Of a stretch of DNA of 25,667 nt, positions 8,029-15,671 are shown piece after piece. Made by a program: the position numbers and the translations under genes. Where the stretch lies: the NCBI GenBank assembly GCA_030151005.1, contig JASLES010000430.1, positions 1 through 25,667 on the forward strand, in the 5' to 3' direction. This DNA is from Silvimonas sp. (lineage in GTDB: Bacteria; Pseudomonadota; Gammaproteobacteria; Burkholderiales; Chitinibacteraceae). How positions within the stretch are numbered: position 1 is the first letter of the stretch; the number at the start of each line of letters is the position of its first letter. The notes under the pieces were generated by a model, which was not told where the DNA came from, did no database searches, and was given only the letters and a program-made list of their open reading frames with translations.

Positions 8029-8745
8029 TTATTGTTCTACCAGCGTGGTCAGCACGCGCACCAGACTGCGCTTGATGCTGGAACCATCTGCCGGCGGGTT
8101 ATCCACCGGTGTTTCCTTGATACGCAGCGTGTACAAAGTACCGGGCTGATACTCGAACCCGTCAATGCCGCCATACAGCAGCGTCCACGGTTGATCGGCA
8201 GAATCGCGCACTTGCAAGCATTGCATTTGCCCGGCGCCGGCCGAGCAAGTCTTTGTTTCTGGTGCAACCTGGATCACGCGCTCGCCACCGGGCGCAGCAG
8301 GTGCGGCAGTAGCGGGTTGTGTTTTGCCATCCGTACGGGCAAACACCAGCAGGTCTTCATTGGGCGTGGTGAACGTCAAATGGCCTGCGGTATCCAGCTC
8401 ATAGTAACGCGCGGTATCCAGCAGCTTGAGTACGTCGCTTTCTTTGGTGCCCACGTTCGCATCCAGACACGCCATGCGCGTACCCGCCAGCGGGCTGATT
8501 TTGAGCCCGTTGAGCGTCTGGATCTGACCCATAAACCGGTTGCAACCCGAAAAGCCGCTGACATGATTGCCATCAATCTTCAGGGTCACTGGGGTTTTCG
8601 CCTGTTCAGTTTGCGTCTGGCCGGCGACACGCCAGCTTTGCAGCTGGTATTCGCCATCCAGCAAGGACCGGGCCTGCGCACCAACGGCGGTGGCAGCCAA
8701 CATGCCGGCGAGCAAAGTGGTCTGAAAAAGGGTGCGAATGCGCAT
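8029..8745 (-). CDS. Secreted META-domain / DUF4377 protein (HslJ-like)
   Basis: Function not established. A signal peptide is visible (basic MRIR, hydrophobic core, cleavage likely after AVGAQA at residue 25), so the protein is probably periplasmic or outer-membrane associated; there is no lipobox Cys. Residues about 28-135 form a META domain with the family motifs SGFSGCNRFMG and AGTRMACLD, as in HslJ, which is linked to novobiocin resistance and heat response in E. coli. A Pro/Ala linker leads to a C-terminal DUF4377-like domain (about 150-235) with CLQVRDSADQPW, GIDGFEYQPG and LYTLRIKE. ATG at 8743-8745 has a strong AGGAGC ribosome site. It lies between aroF and tyrA with no obvious link to aromatic metabolism. 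Confidence 0.85.
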   Translation of the reverse strand: MRIRTLFQTTLLAGMLAATAVGAQARSLLDGEYQLQSWRVAGQTQTEQAKTPVTLKIDGNHVSGFSGCNRFMGQIQTLNGLKISPLAGTRMACLDANVGTKESDVLKLLDTARYYELDTAGHLTFTTPNEDLLVFARTDGKTQPATAAPAAPGGERVIQVAPETKTCSAGAGQMQCLQVRDSADQPWTLLYGGIDGFEYQPGTLYTLRIKETPVDNPPADGSSIKRSLVRVLTTLVEQ

Positions 8746-8763
8746 GACGTAGCTCCTGCTTTT

Positions 8764-8803
8764 CTTATCGATAAGCCTGTGCGACCGCTGCGGGAGGCAC
8801 AGG
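8764..8803. promoter_or_regulatory. Palindrome and hairpin in the leader of the META-domain gene
   Basis: A perfect 12-bp palindrome CTTATCGATAAG (8764-8775) directly abuts a hairpin with 7-bp arms CCTGTGC (8776-8782) and GCACAGG (8797-8803) and a further CCG/CGG inner stem. Both lie within 60 bases upstream of the META gene start. On the plus strand the hairpin is followed by TTTT, so it could end antisense transcription; on the minus strand it would be a leader structure ahead of the ribosome site. Regulatory role is inference. Confidence 0.4.
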
Positions 8804-8862
8804 TTTTATGACATTTGCGGGAATTTTACCCGGAGAAACCGTTTTTAAGACGGGTTTTATGC

Positions 8863-8922
8863 GCGCCAGAGCGCAAACGGGAACCGACGCACACTTGTTC
8901 CGGCATCCTTCCACTCTGGCGC
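8863..8922. repeat. 9-bp inverted repeat beyond aroF
   Basis: GCGCCAGAG (8863-8871) and CTCTGGCGC (8914-8922) are exact inverse copies separated by 42 bases, starting just past the aroF stop. No T-tract follows the stem, so it is not a classical terminator. It may stabilise the aroF mRNA 3' end. The remainder of 8746-8929 contains no gene. Confidence 0.4.
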
Positions 8923-8929
8923 AGCCCGC

Positions 8930-9946
8930 TTACAAACTGCGCCCCACTGCCGTGGCAATTGCACCCAGCGTTTTCATCAGGGCGTTCAATTCTTCCGGTG
9001 TCAGTGCCTGGTCGGCATCGCACCATGCCTCGCAGGGGTTCGGGTGCATTTCAATCAGCAAGCCGTCCGCACCAGCGGCGACCGCAGCTTGCGCCAGCGC
9101 AGGCACCATCCAGGCTTTGCCGCCCGCATGGCTGGGATCGACGATCACCGGCAGGTGGGTTTCGCGCTTGAGCACCGGAATGGCCGTGACATCCAGCACG
9201 TTGCGATAGGCCGTTTCAAAAGTACGAATGCCGCGCTCGCAGAAGATAATGTTGTGGTTGCCACCCGCAGCGATGTATTCGGCGGACATCAACCATTCGG
9301 ACACCGTGGCCGACAAGCCACGCTTGAGGATCACCGGCTTGTTGACGCGCCCTACTTCCTTGAGCAAATCAAAATTCTGCATATTGCGCGCGCCAATCTG
9401 GATGACATCCACGTCGTACTCCATAAAGGTGTCGAGCATGCGCACATCCATCAGTTCAGTGACGATGGGCAGATTGTGCTGGCGCGCGGCTTGCTGCAGG
9501 TATTCGAGCCCCTGCACGCCCAAGCCCTGGAAGGTGTACGGGCTGGTGCGCGGCTTAAAGGCACCGCCACGCATCATGCGGCAACCGGCCGTGGCTACGG
9601 CCTGGGCCGACAGCGCCATCTGCTCTGGCGTTTCTACCGAACACGGGCCGCCAATCACCTGAATCTGCGCCCCTCCAATCGGAATGCCGCGCACCCGGAT
9701 CACCGACCCCGCCGGATGCGTATCGCGCGAGACAATCTTGTAGGGCTTGGTAATGCGGTTCACCCGCGCTACGCCCGGCAGGATTTCCAGATGCGCCGCA
9801 TCCAGTTTGTCTTCATCCCCGATCGCGCCAATCAGCGTTAGCTCCGCCCCGCGTGAGAGATGCTCACGCAGCCCGGCTTTGTGGATCTCGGCAATCACGC
9901 CCTGGATTTGCGCTTCTGTCGCGCCGGTGTTCATTACGATAATCAT
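8930..9946 (-). CDS. aroF: 3-deoxy-7-phosphoheptulonate synthase, type I-beta
   Basis: Condenses phosphoenolpyruvate and erythrose 4-phosphate to DAHP, the first step of the shikimate pathway. The 338-residue product has an N-terminal ferredoxin/ACT-like domain (about 1-75, beginning MIIVMNTGA) followed by the barrel. The I-beta hallmarks are GPCSVE at 100-105 (metal-ligand C102), RGGAFKPRTSPYTFQG at 126-141, the IGARNMQN loop, VDPSHAGG and IEMHP near the C-terminus. The N-terminal domain is the feedback module in relatives such as the Thermotoga enzyme. The start is ATG 9944-9946; the frame is open further upstream to 10054 but that extension has no family match. A GGAAC ribosome site fits the chosen start. 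Confidence 0.94.
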   Translation of the reverse strand: MIIVMNTGATEAQIQGVIAEIHKAGLREHLSRGAELTLIGAIGDEDKLDAAHLEILPGVARVNRITKPYKIVSRDTHPAGSVIRVRGIPIGGAQIQVIGGPCSVETPEQMALSAQAVATAGCRMMRGGAFKPRTSPYTFQGLGVQGLEYLQQAARQHNLPIVTELMDVRMLDTFMEYDVDVIQIGARNMQNFDLLKEVGRVNKPVILKRGLSATVSEWLMSAEYIAAGGNHNIIFCERGIRTFETAYRNVLDVTAIPVLKRETHLPVIVDPSHAGGKAWMVPALAQAAVAAGADGLLIEMHPNPCEAWCDADQALTPEELNALMKTLGAIATAVGRSL

Positions 9947-10104
9947 CTGAGTGTTCCGTGCAATTACGCCCAACTTGCGAGGGGATCGATTGTAATTCGG
10001 CGCGCGAGCAATTTTATTGTCATAAATACGCTTGAAGACCGACCAAATCACCAACGCTGTTCATCTACATTGAATCAATAACCAGACAAGGCCACCACTG
10101 AAGC

Positions 10105-10959
10105 ATGGATCTCGTCGCTCATTTACTCAATAGCCTGTTCACCATGGCCTCTCTGGTAGAAGCCCGAGACCCCTATACCGGCGGCCACTTATGGCGGGTG
10201 TCCCAGTTGTCTTATCTCATGGCCCAGGATTTGGGTTTGCCGCCAGAAGCGGTAGCCCAGATCACACTGGGTGGTTTCTTGCACGATCTGGGCAAGATCG
10301 GTGTGCCCGATGCCATTTTGCACAAAAACGGCCCCCTCACCGATGAAGAATACGCCGTGATCCGAACGCACCCGGAAACCGGGGCGCGCTTGCTGGGCAA
10401 TCATCCGCTGGCGTATCTGGCGCTGGACGCGGTACTCAAACATCACGAAACACCAGACGGCAAAGGTTATCCGCAAGGGCTGGGTGGTGAGGAAATCCCG
10501 CTCGCCGCCGGCATTGTCGGGATTGCCGACGCCTTTGACGCCATGACCTCAACCCGTCCTTATCGTAAAGGCATGCCGATTGCCGCTGCGCTGGACATCA
10601 TCTATAGCAAACTGGACACCCAGTTTGACCGGGTGCTGGGCGAGCGGTTTATTGAAATGGGCCGAACCGGCGTGTTTGACGAGATCGTTGGTCATTCCGA
10701 ACCTGGTGTTCGCCTGCAAAGCTGCCCCAGTTGCGGCCCGATCATTGCCGTGCCGCGCAAGACCCGCAGCGGAGACGTGGTGGCCTGCCCGGCCTGCCGC
10801 ACGCGGATCAAGATTCTCGGCAATCATGAGGACTGGCTGCTGGTGCCGCTACCGGAAAAAGAATCTTCGCCGCCGCTGCAGCTTGACCCGGATCTGGTGC
10901 GGGCCATGGCGCACACCATTCGCATGGCATTGAGCGATTCCGTGCGCATCAGCGCGTGA
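10105..10959 (+). CDS. HD-GYP domain protein with C-terminal Cys4 zinc ribbon
   Basis: Predicted cyclic di-GMP phosphodiesterase. The 284-residue product starts directly with the HD-GYP domain: H28 in TGGHLWRVSQL, HDLGK at 60-64, HHETPDGKGYP at 113-123 and the IADAFDAMTSTRPYRKG segment at 140-156. All metal-ligand and GYP residues are present, so catalysis is plausible. No receiver, PAS or membrane domain precedes it. Residues 207-231 form CPSC...CPAC (C207, C210, C228, C231), a zinc-ribbon-like knuckle not standard for the family. It is the only clear plus-strand gene, divergent from aroF and convergent with pgsA. An in-frame TGA at 10099 excludes a longer start, and the ribosome site is weak. 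Confidence 0.9.
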   Translation: MDLVAHLLNSLFTMASLVEARDPYTGGHLWRVSQLSYLMAQDLGLPPEAVAQITLGGFLHDLGKIGVPDAILHKNGPLTDEEYAVIRTHPETGARLLGNHPLAYLALDAVLKHHETPDGKGYPQGLGGEEIPLAAGIVGIADAFDAMTSTRPYRKGMPIAAALDIIYSKLDTQFDRVLGERFIEMGRTGVFDEIVGHSEPGVRLQSCPSCGPIIAVPRKTRSGDVVACPACRTRIKILGNHEDWLLVPLPEKESSPPLQLDPDLVRAMAHTIRMALSDSVRISA

Positions 10960-10996
10960 AGCACCAGAATCAGCGCGAGAATACCGGGAGTGTGGT

Positions 10997-11566
10997 TCAG
11001 GCGCTGCGGAACTGCTCTGCGGCGACGCGCAGGTAGTAGAACATCGACACGATGGTCAACAGGCCAGCCAGATAGAGCGCAATGGTGCCAACCGTTTGCG
11101 TAGAGACACCCGGAATGATGGCGCTTTGCCACAGTAGCAGCAAAATGGCCACCATCTGCGCAGTGGTCTTGAGCTTGCCGATATAAGCCACCGCTACGCT
11201 TTTGGATTTACCCAGCTGGGCCATCCACTCGCGCAGCGCAGAGATGGTGATTTCGCGGCCGATAATGATCACGGCCAGCCAGGACGGCGCGCGCATCAAT
11301 TCCACCAGCAAAATCAACGCGGCAGCGACCATCAGCTTGTCAGCAACCGGATCAAGAAAGGCGCCAAAGGAAGAAGTCTGGTTCCAGCGCCGCGCCAGGA
11401 AACCGTCAAACCAGTCGGTGAGCGCCGCCACCGCAAAAATCGTCGCCCCGGTCATGTTTTTCATCGGCATGGTGATGACCGAATCGGGCAAATAGAACAA
11501 ACCGACAAACACCGGAATGGCTGCAACACGTAACCAGGTCAGGAAAATCGGCAAGTTGAAAGGCAT
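10997..11566 (-). CDS. pgsA: CDP-diacylglycerol--glycerol-3-phosphate 3-phosphatidyltransferase
   Basis: Makes phosphatidylglycerophosphate, the committed step to phosphatidylglycerol, in the inner membrane. The 189-residue product carries the complete CDP-alcohol phosphotransferase motif D51-x2-D54-G55-x2-A58-R59-x8-G68-x3-D72-x3-D76. Several hydrophobic membrane segments surround it, and the N-terminus (MPFNLPIFLTWLRV) is typical of PgsA. ATG at 11564-11566; no clear ribosome site is seen. It lies 116 bases downstream of uvrC, a common pairing, and converges on the HD-GYP gene with a 37-base gap that holds no recognisable terminator. Confidence 0.95.
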   Translation of the reverse strand: MPFNLPIFLTWLRVAAIPVFVGLFYLPDSVITMPMKNMTGATIFAVAALTDWFDGFLARRWNQTSSFGAFLDPVADKLMVAAALILLVELMRAPSWLAVIIIGREITISALREWMAQLGKSKSVAVAYIGKLKTTAQMVAILLLLWQSAIIPGVSTQTVGTIALYLAGLLTIVSMFYYLRVAAEQFRSA

Positions 11567-11682
11567 TGCTCGGCGCCAGATCGCTTAAAAGTCAGCATTC
11601 TAACAGGTGCGCGGCCTCCAGGGCGAAACCTTACGCATCGTGGGGCGGTAGGCGCGCGGTTGTTGCGCGACGTCTCATCCAC

Positions 11683-13533
11683 TTATCCGCGCAACGCGCC
11701 GTAGATTTTTTCTGCCAGATCCCGGTTGATGCCATCCACCTGGATCAGATCATCCACACTGGCAGCTTTCACGCCTTGCAGGCCGCCAAACCGCGCCAGC
11801 AGCTTCTGGCGGCGTTTGGGGCCAATGCCTTCAATGTCTTCCAGACTGGATGCCACCCTGGCTTTGGCCCGTTTGGCACGGTGACCGGTGATGGCAAAGC
11901 GGTGAGATTCATCCCGAATCTGCTGAACCAGATGCAAGCCGGCGTGATCGCGCGGGAGTTGCAGGCTTTCATGGGTGGTCGCAAAAATCAGTTGCTCCAG
12001 CCCGGCCTTGCGCGTTTCGCCCTTGGCAACGCCAATCAGGATCGGCTGCGTCAGGCCGACTTCTGCCATGACCTCTTCGGCCATCGACAACTGGCCTTTG
12101 CCACCGTCGATCAGCACCACATCTGGCACTTTGCCCTCGCCCGCCGCAATTTTGCCATAGCGGCGAGACAGCACCTGGCGCATAGCCGCGTAATCATCGC
12201 CAGGCGTAATGCCGTTGATGTTGTAGCGGCGATACTGACTGGGCTGGATGTCCCCATCATCAAACACCACGCAGGACGCGACCGTTGCTTCGCCCATGGT
12301 GTGCGAGATATCAAAACACTCAATCCGCTGGGTGTCTTCCGGCAGTTCCAGCGCCTCAATCAGCGCTTGCAAGCGCCCGGCCTGGCTGGCCGAATGGGTG
12401 TTGCGCTGGGTAATGGCCAGTTCGGCATTCTTGCGCGCCATTTCCAGCCAAACCCGGCGTTCACCGTTGGGGTTGCTGTTAATGATGACTTTGCGGCCAG
12501 CCTGATCGCTCAAAAGCTGTGCCAGCAAAGGGGCATTGGCCGGCGGCGGTGTGCAGATCACTACATTGGGCACGTTCCGGTCCAGATAGTGCTGGGCAAG
12601 GAACGCTTCCAGCGCTTCGGCGTCGTCATAATCGGCCGCGTTGCTGGGGAACAGGTTTTTGTCGCCCACATGCCGACCGCCCCGCACCATGGCCAGATTC
12701 AGACATACCGCGCCGTCTTTGACCACCGCAGCGACAATATCGGCATCGAGTTCGCTGGTATTGCTGGAGACAAACTGCTTTTCCTGGATGCGCGCCAGTG
12801 CCTGGATCTGGTCACGCACGCTGGCTGCCTCCTCAAAATGCCAGGCCTCAGATGCGGCTGCCATGCGCGCTTCCAGTTCCTGGAGGAGTTCATTGGCCTG
12901 CCCGTTCAGAAACAGCACCGCGTTATGCACATCGCGACGGTAGTCGTCGGGCGAAATGTGATCCACGCAGGGTGCGGAACAGCGCTTGATCTGATACAGC
13001 AAACAGGGCCGCGAACGGTTGGCGTACACGCTGTCTTCACAGGTGCGCAGCTTGAACACCTTCTGCAGCATCTGGATGCTTTCTTTCACCACGTAGCCAT
13101 TGGGAAACGGCCCGAAATACTGATTCCGTTTGTCCAGCGTGCCGCGGTAGTACGCCAGGCGGGGGCTTTTGTGCCCGGTGACCACCAGATATGGATAGCT
13201 TTTGTCGTCCCGAAACAGAATGTTGTAACGCGGACCGAGCGCCTTGATCAGGTTGTTTTCCAGCACCAGCGCTTCTGCTTCAGAACGCACTACGGTGGTT
13301 TCAATACGATCCACCTGGGTCAGCATCAGCTTGATGCGCGGGCTGTGATCGTTTTTCTGGAAATAAGAACCCACGCGGCGTTTAAGACTGATCGCCTTGC
13401 CGACATACAGCACCGCGCCGTCCCGCGCGAGCATGCGATAAACGCCAGGCAGATTGGGCAGCGCCTTGACGACCGCCAGCAGGCGTTCGCTGCGTTCCTG
13501 CTGGTTTTCCGGCGCAATAAGGGGATCAGACAT
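11683..13533 (-). CDS. uvrC: Excinuclease ABC subunit C
   Basis: Makes both incisions in UvrABC nucleotide excision repair. The product is 616 residues from the ATG at 13531-13533. It has a GIY-YIG nuclease domain (GVY at 30-32, YVG at 43-45, then KRRVGSYF), a four-Cys region CEDSVYANRSRPCLLYQIKRC, a UVR helical pair (about 200-235) for UvrB binding, an RNase H-like endonuclease domain (FDISHTMGEATVASCVVFDDG), and a C-terminal helix-hairpin-helix pair (IEGIGPKRRQKLL, VDGINRDLAEKI). A TTG 7 codons upstream could also serve as start; neither has a strong ribosome site. A TAGAAT box at 13561-13566 (minus strand) may be a -10 element, with only a poor -35. Confidence 0.96.
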   Translation of the reverse strand: MSDPLIAPENQQERSERLLAVVKALPNLPGVYRMLARDGAVLYVGKAISLKRRVGSYFQKNDHSPRIKLMLTQVDRIETTVVRSEAEALVLENNLIKALGPRYNILFRDDKSYPYLVVTGHKSPRLAYYRGTLDKRNQYFGPFPNGYVVKESIQMLQKVFKLRTCEDSVYANRSRPCLLYQIKRCSAPCVDHISPDDYRRDVHNAVLFLNGQANELLQELEARMAAASEAWHFEEAASVRDQIQALARIQEKQFVSSNTSELDADIVAAVVKDGAVCLNLAMVRGGRHVGDKNLFPSNAADYDDAEALEAFLAQHYLDRNVPNVVICTPPPANAPLLAQLLSDQAGRKVIINSNPNGERRVWLEMARKNAELAITQRNTHSASQAGRLQALIEALELPEDTQRIECFDISHTMGEATVASCVVFDDGDIQPSQYRRYNINGITPGDDYAAMRQVLSRRYGKIAAGEGKVPDVVLIDGGKGQLSMAEEVMAEVGLTQPILIGVAKGETRKAGLEQLIFATTHESLQLPRDHAGLHLVQQIRDESHRFAITGHRAKRAKARVASSLEDIEGIGPKRRQKLLARFGGLQGVKAASVDDLIQVDGINRDLAEKIYGALRG

Positions 13534-13594
13534 ACGGGGATTCAGAAGGGGCAAGCCGTCATTCTAGCAACGACTGGCGCTTTGGTCTGCCGCT

Positions 13595-13948
13595 TCAGGG
13601 CTGGCGCGCTGGCTCGCCAGAGGCACTGGCTGGATCAGCCGGCGTTTCCGGCAGGGGCAAATGCAACACCGGAGCGGGTACATCGTTACCCTGCTCAACC
13701 AGATACACAAACGCCAGCAACTCGGCCACTGCGCGGTAGAGCGAAGCCGGAATATGGTCGTCCAGATCCAGTTGCGACAACAACGACACAAGCTCTGGCG
13801 ACTGGTGAACAAACACGCCAGCTTCACGCGCTTTTTCAATGATGGTCTGCGCCACAAGTCCTTTGCCGGTGGCGACCACCCGTGGCGTGGACCCTTCGGT
13901 ATACGCCAGAGCTACAGCCCGGGCGCGGGCGTCGGGCTTACTGGCCAT
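13595..13948 (-). CDS. Free-standing FlhB C-terminal-domain protein (FlhB/EscU family)
   Basis: The 117-residue product matches only the cytoplasmic domain of FlhB, the flagellar export switch protein: the segment VALAYTEGSTPRVVATGKGLVAQTIIEKAREAGVFVHQSPELVSLL aligns with the region that follows the self-cleaving NPTH site in full FlhB. The membrane domain and NPTH itself are absent, so no autocleavage is expected. Similar stand-alone proteins are found in many flagellated bacteria, often beside a FliK gene, and one can partly replace the FlhB domain in Bacillus. Its ATG lies within the end of the upstream FliK-type gene (11-base overlap), indicating coupling. A Pro/Ala tail ends the protein. 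Confidence 0.85.
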   Translation of the reverse strand: MASKPDARARAVALAYTEGSTPRVVATGKGLVAQTIIEKAREAGVFVHQSPELVSLLSQLDLDDHIPASLYRAVAELLAFVYLVEQGNDVPAPVLHLPLPETPADPASASGEPARQP

Positions 13949-15062
13949 CTGCGGGCTCCGTCACACTGGCAAAGGCGACAGAAGCCAGATCAAGTCCGGC
14001 GCCGGCAAACTGGTTATCCAGCGCACTCTGTGCCGATTGCAATTGTTTGATTGCCGCCGGGGATGCCTTGAATTGCAGGTTGAATTGCCCCTGATAGAGT
14101 ACCGCGCTGACGGCCACGTGCCCTAGATGCGGCATGTCCAGATTAAGTGTGGTACGCCATTGCCGGTCGGCCGGATCAGCGTAGGCGGTGTTGCGGCCGT
14201 GATCGTCAGCCTGGACGCTCCACTGCATTTGCTGGCCCGGCCAGGCTTGCCCTTGCCATATGATGGCCTGGCGGTCGATGGAATCCAGTTGTTTTTGCAC
14301 CAGCCCGGCCAATGCCGCCTGTTGCTCCGGGGTCCCGGTCAAATGATTGATGTTGGCCGAAGACAAATCCGTCTGGCTAGTCAGCGCGTTGGTGGCCGCT
14401 TTGAGACTGGCAATATCGGCCGCATCTTTGACAAGACCCTGCTGGGTACGCGCGTCTGGTGCAGTACTCGCCGCTGTTTGTGCCTGGGCCGGGGTTTGCG
14501 CCAGGCGGGCCTGAGGCTCCTGCTGCAAGGTTTGCAGGCTACGTTGACCGTCTACCCACTGCGCCTGGTGGGACTCGTAAAACAGGCCAGATTGATCCAG
14601 CGTTTGGGCCAGCTTGCCCGCCAATGCCTCCGCATTGGGTGCACCTTCAAACAAGGGCGCCGTCGCGCCTGTTTGCGCTGTCTGTGCCGCACCACCCGCT
14701 TTATTGCCGCTATTGAGCAAATCAGACAGATAACACGCGCCGCTAGACAGTTCGGTAGACACACCCGGGTGATAATCCGGCGAGGTCGCGGTGGAGAGCG
14801 CAAAGGTCAGCGTGGGCCGGTTGGCAATCACGGTCAGGTCGAGTTTTTCTCCCGCCGTCGCGCCGGCGGGCAAATTCAGATCCAGCAACTGGTTGTTGAT
14901 CTGTACCGCAAAACGACCATTACCCAGCGCGCCAATAACCGTGGCGGAAACCTGTTCACCCTGGGTGAACAGCGACCCCAGATCCGGCCTGGCATCTGGC
15001 GTTTGCGTGGAATTATTAAGAAGTAACGCCTGCAGGGTGACGACTGCATTACCGGGCAGCAT
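13938..15062 (-). CDS. fliK: FliK-type flagellar hook-length control protein
   Basis: FliK-like proteins measure hook length and switch the export gate to filament substrates. The 374-residue product has a variable Gln/Ala-rich middle and a conserved C-terminal Flg_hook domain (about 245-355), seen in RQWRTTLNLDMPHLGHVAVSAVLYQGQFNLQF followed by the helical ALDNQFAGAGLDLASVAFA. This is the place where the FliK core contacts FlhB. The N-terminus resembles a small beta-rich domain (VSATVIGALGNGRFAVQINNQLLDLNLP). It lies between DUF2802 (3-base gap) and the FlhB-domain gene (overlap). A second, main fliK may lie elsewhere; this location and small size suit the accessory FliK-like type, so the symbol is less certain than the family. 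Confidence 0.78.
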   Translation of the reverse strand: MLPGNAVVTLQALLLNNSTQTPDARPDLGSLFTQGEQVSATVIGALGNGRFAVQINNQLLDLNLPAGATAGEKLDLTVIANRPTLTFALSTATSPDYHPGVSTELSSGACYLSDLLNSGNKAGGAAQTAQTGATAPLFEGAPNAEALAGKLAQTLDQSGLFYESHQAQWVDGQRSLQTLQQEPQARLAQTPAQAQTAASTAPDARTQQGLVKDAADIASLKAATNALTSQTDLSSANINHLTGTPEQQAALAGLVQKQLDSIDRQAIIWQGQAWPGQQMQWSVQADDHGRNTAYADPADRQWRTTLNLDMPHLGHVAVSAVLYQGQFNLQFKASPAAIKQLQSAQSALDNQFAGAGLDLASVAFASVTEPADGQ

Positions 15063-15065
15063 GGG

Positions 15066-15491
15066 TCAGCGCAGCCCTTCTGCGCGATACAGCGCCACAA
15101 TCAGATCGGCCTCGCCACGCGAAATACCGCATTGCTGAGCTACGGCTGCGGAATCCGCACCAGTACGCGCCAGCCGGATCGCGTGCGCGTAGGGGGTTTC
15201 TGTTTGGGGTGGCGCCAGCGTGGCACCTTCTGCGACGACGTCGCCATGATGCTCAACCACCCAGGCCTGTTGCATGCTGTTGGCAGCCAGACGCACTTTC
15301 AGCAGTTCCAGCTCTTGACGCAATCCAGCCATTTCGCTGGTCATGGTTTCAATGCGCTGCTGAATCTGGCGGGGAAGATGATGAGGAGAATTGGCTTTGC
15401 GTAAAAACAACAAAAGCTCGGCCACATAAAAAACCAGGAGCGCGAGCCCTGCGTACAGTAATTGTGGCCAGGTAATCAGTATGCCGTTCAC
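15066..15491 (-). CDS. DUF2802 membrane protein of the flagellar cluster
   Basis: Function unknown. The 141-residue product begins at GTG 15489-15491 with an AGAGG ribosome site. It has one N-terminal membrane segment (about residues 8-27), a basic and coiled-coil-like stretch (IETMTSEMAGLRQELELLKVRL, about 48-70), and a C-terminal helix-turn-helix-like motif typical of DUF2802 (IRLARTGADSAAVAQQCGISRGEADLIVALYRAEG). Members lie near flagellar genes in many proteobacteria. Its start overlaps the stop of a possible 35-codon ORF by four bases (GTGA), and the FliK-type gene follows after three bases, so it belongs to a tightly coupled group. Confidence 0.8.
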   Translation of the reverse strand: MNGILITWPQLLYAGLALLVFYVAELLLFLRKANSPHHLPRQIQQRIETMTSEMAGLRQELELLKVRLAANSMQQAWVVEHHGDVVAEGATLAPPQTETPYAHAIRLARTGADSAAVAQQCGISRGEADLIVALYRAEGLR

Positions 15492-15595
15492 GTGCCGCCT
15501 CTGTCACAGTTAAAATCGGCGATGTCCGGCTCAAGCCATTCACAGTCTTGCTGCGGGGCCATGATCGGGGCGCATGCGCTGCTCGAAATCCTCAT
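15488..15595 (-). CDS. Possible 35-residue ORF coupled to the DUF2802 gene
   Basis: The ORF starts at ATG 15593-15595 and stops at TGA 15488-15490, overlapping the DUF2802 GTG start in a GTGA. The product contains an acidic, Cys-bearing stretch (APQQDCEWLEPDIADFNCDR) and no recognised domain; a second Met at 15562 could be the true start, giving 24 residues. A three-codon frame (Met-Ser-Gln) with a GGAG ribosome site immediately upstream ends in an ATGA overlap with this ATG. The overlaps hint at coupling, but the short length makes chance a real possibility. The rest of 15492-15671 shows nothing else. Confidence 0.3.
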   Translation of the reverse strand: MRISSSACAPIMAPQQDCEWLEPDIADFNCDRGGT

Positions 15596-15671
15596 TGACT
15601 CATGTCAACTCCGGTTTCTGCGCTGCGCTTTACCCCGCTGACGGACTCCTCACTACAGACTCTGAACGGTT

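Noticed and set aside
8776..8807. Terminator for a plus-strand gene
   Set aside because: Hairpin plus T4 is present, but no plus-strand gene lies upstream of it, so it is reported only as a structural element.
11567..11682. tRNA sought between uvrC and pgsA, where tRNAs sometimes follow pgsA
   Set aside because: No cloverleaf or T-loop pattern could be read in the 116 bases.
11566..13842. Long plus-strand open frame opposite uvrC
   Set aside because: The opposite strand carries the full UvrC domain set; the plus frame has no recognisable domain and runs through the uvrC-flhB-like junction.
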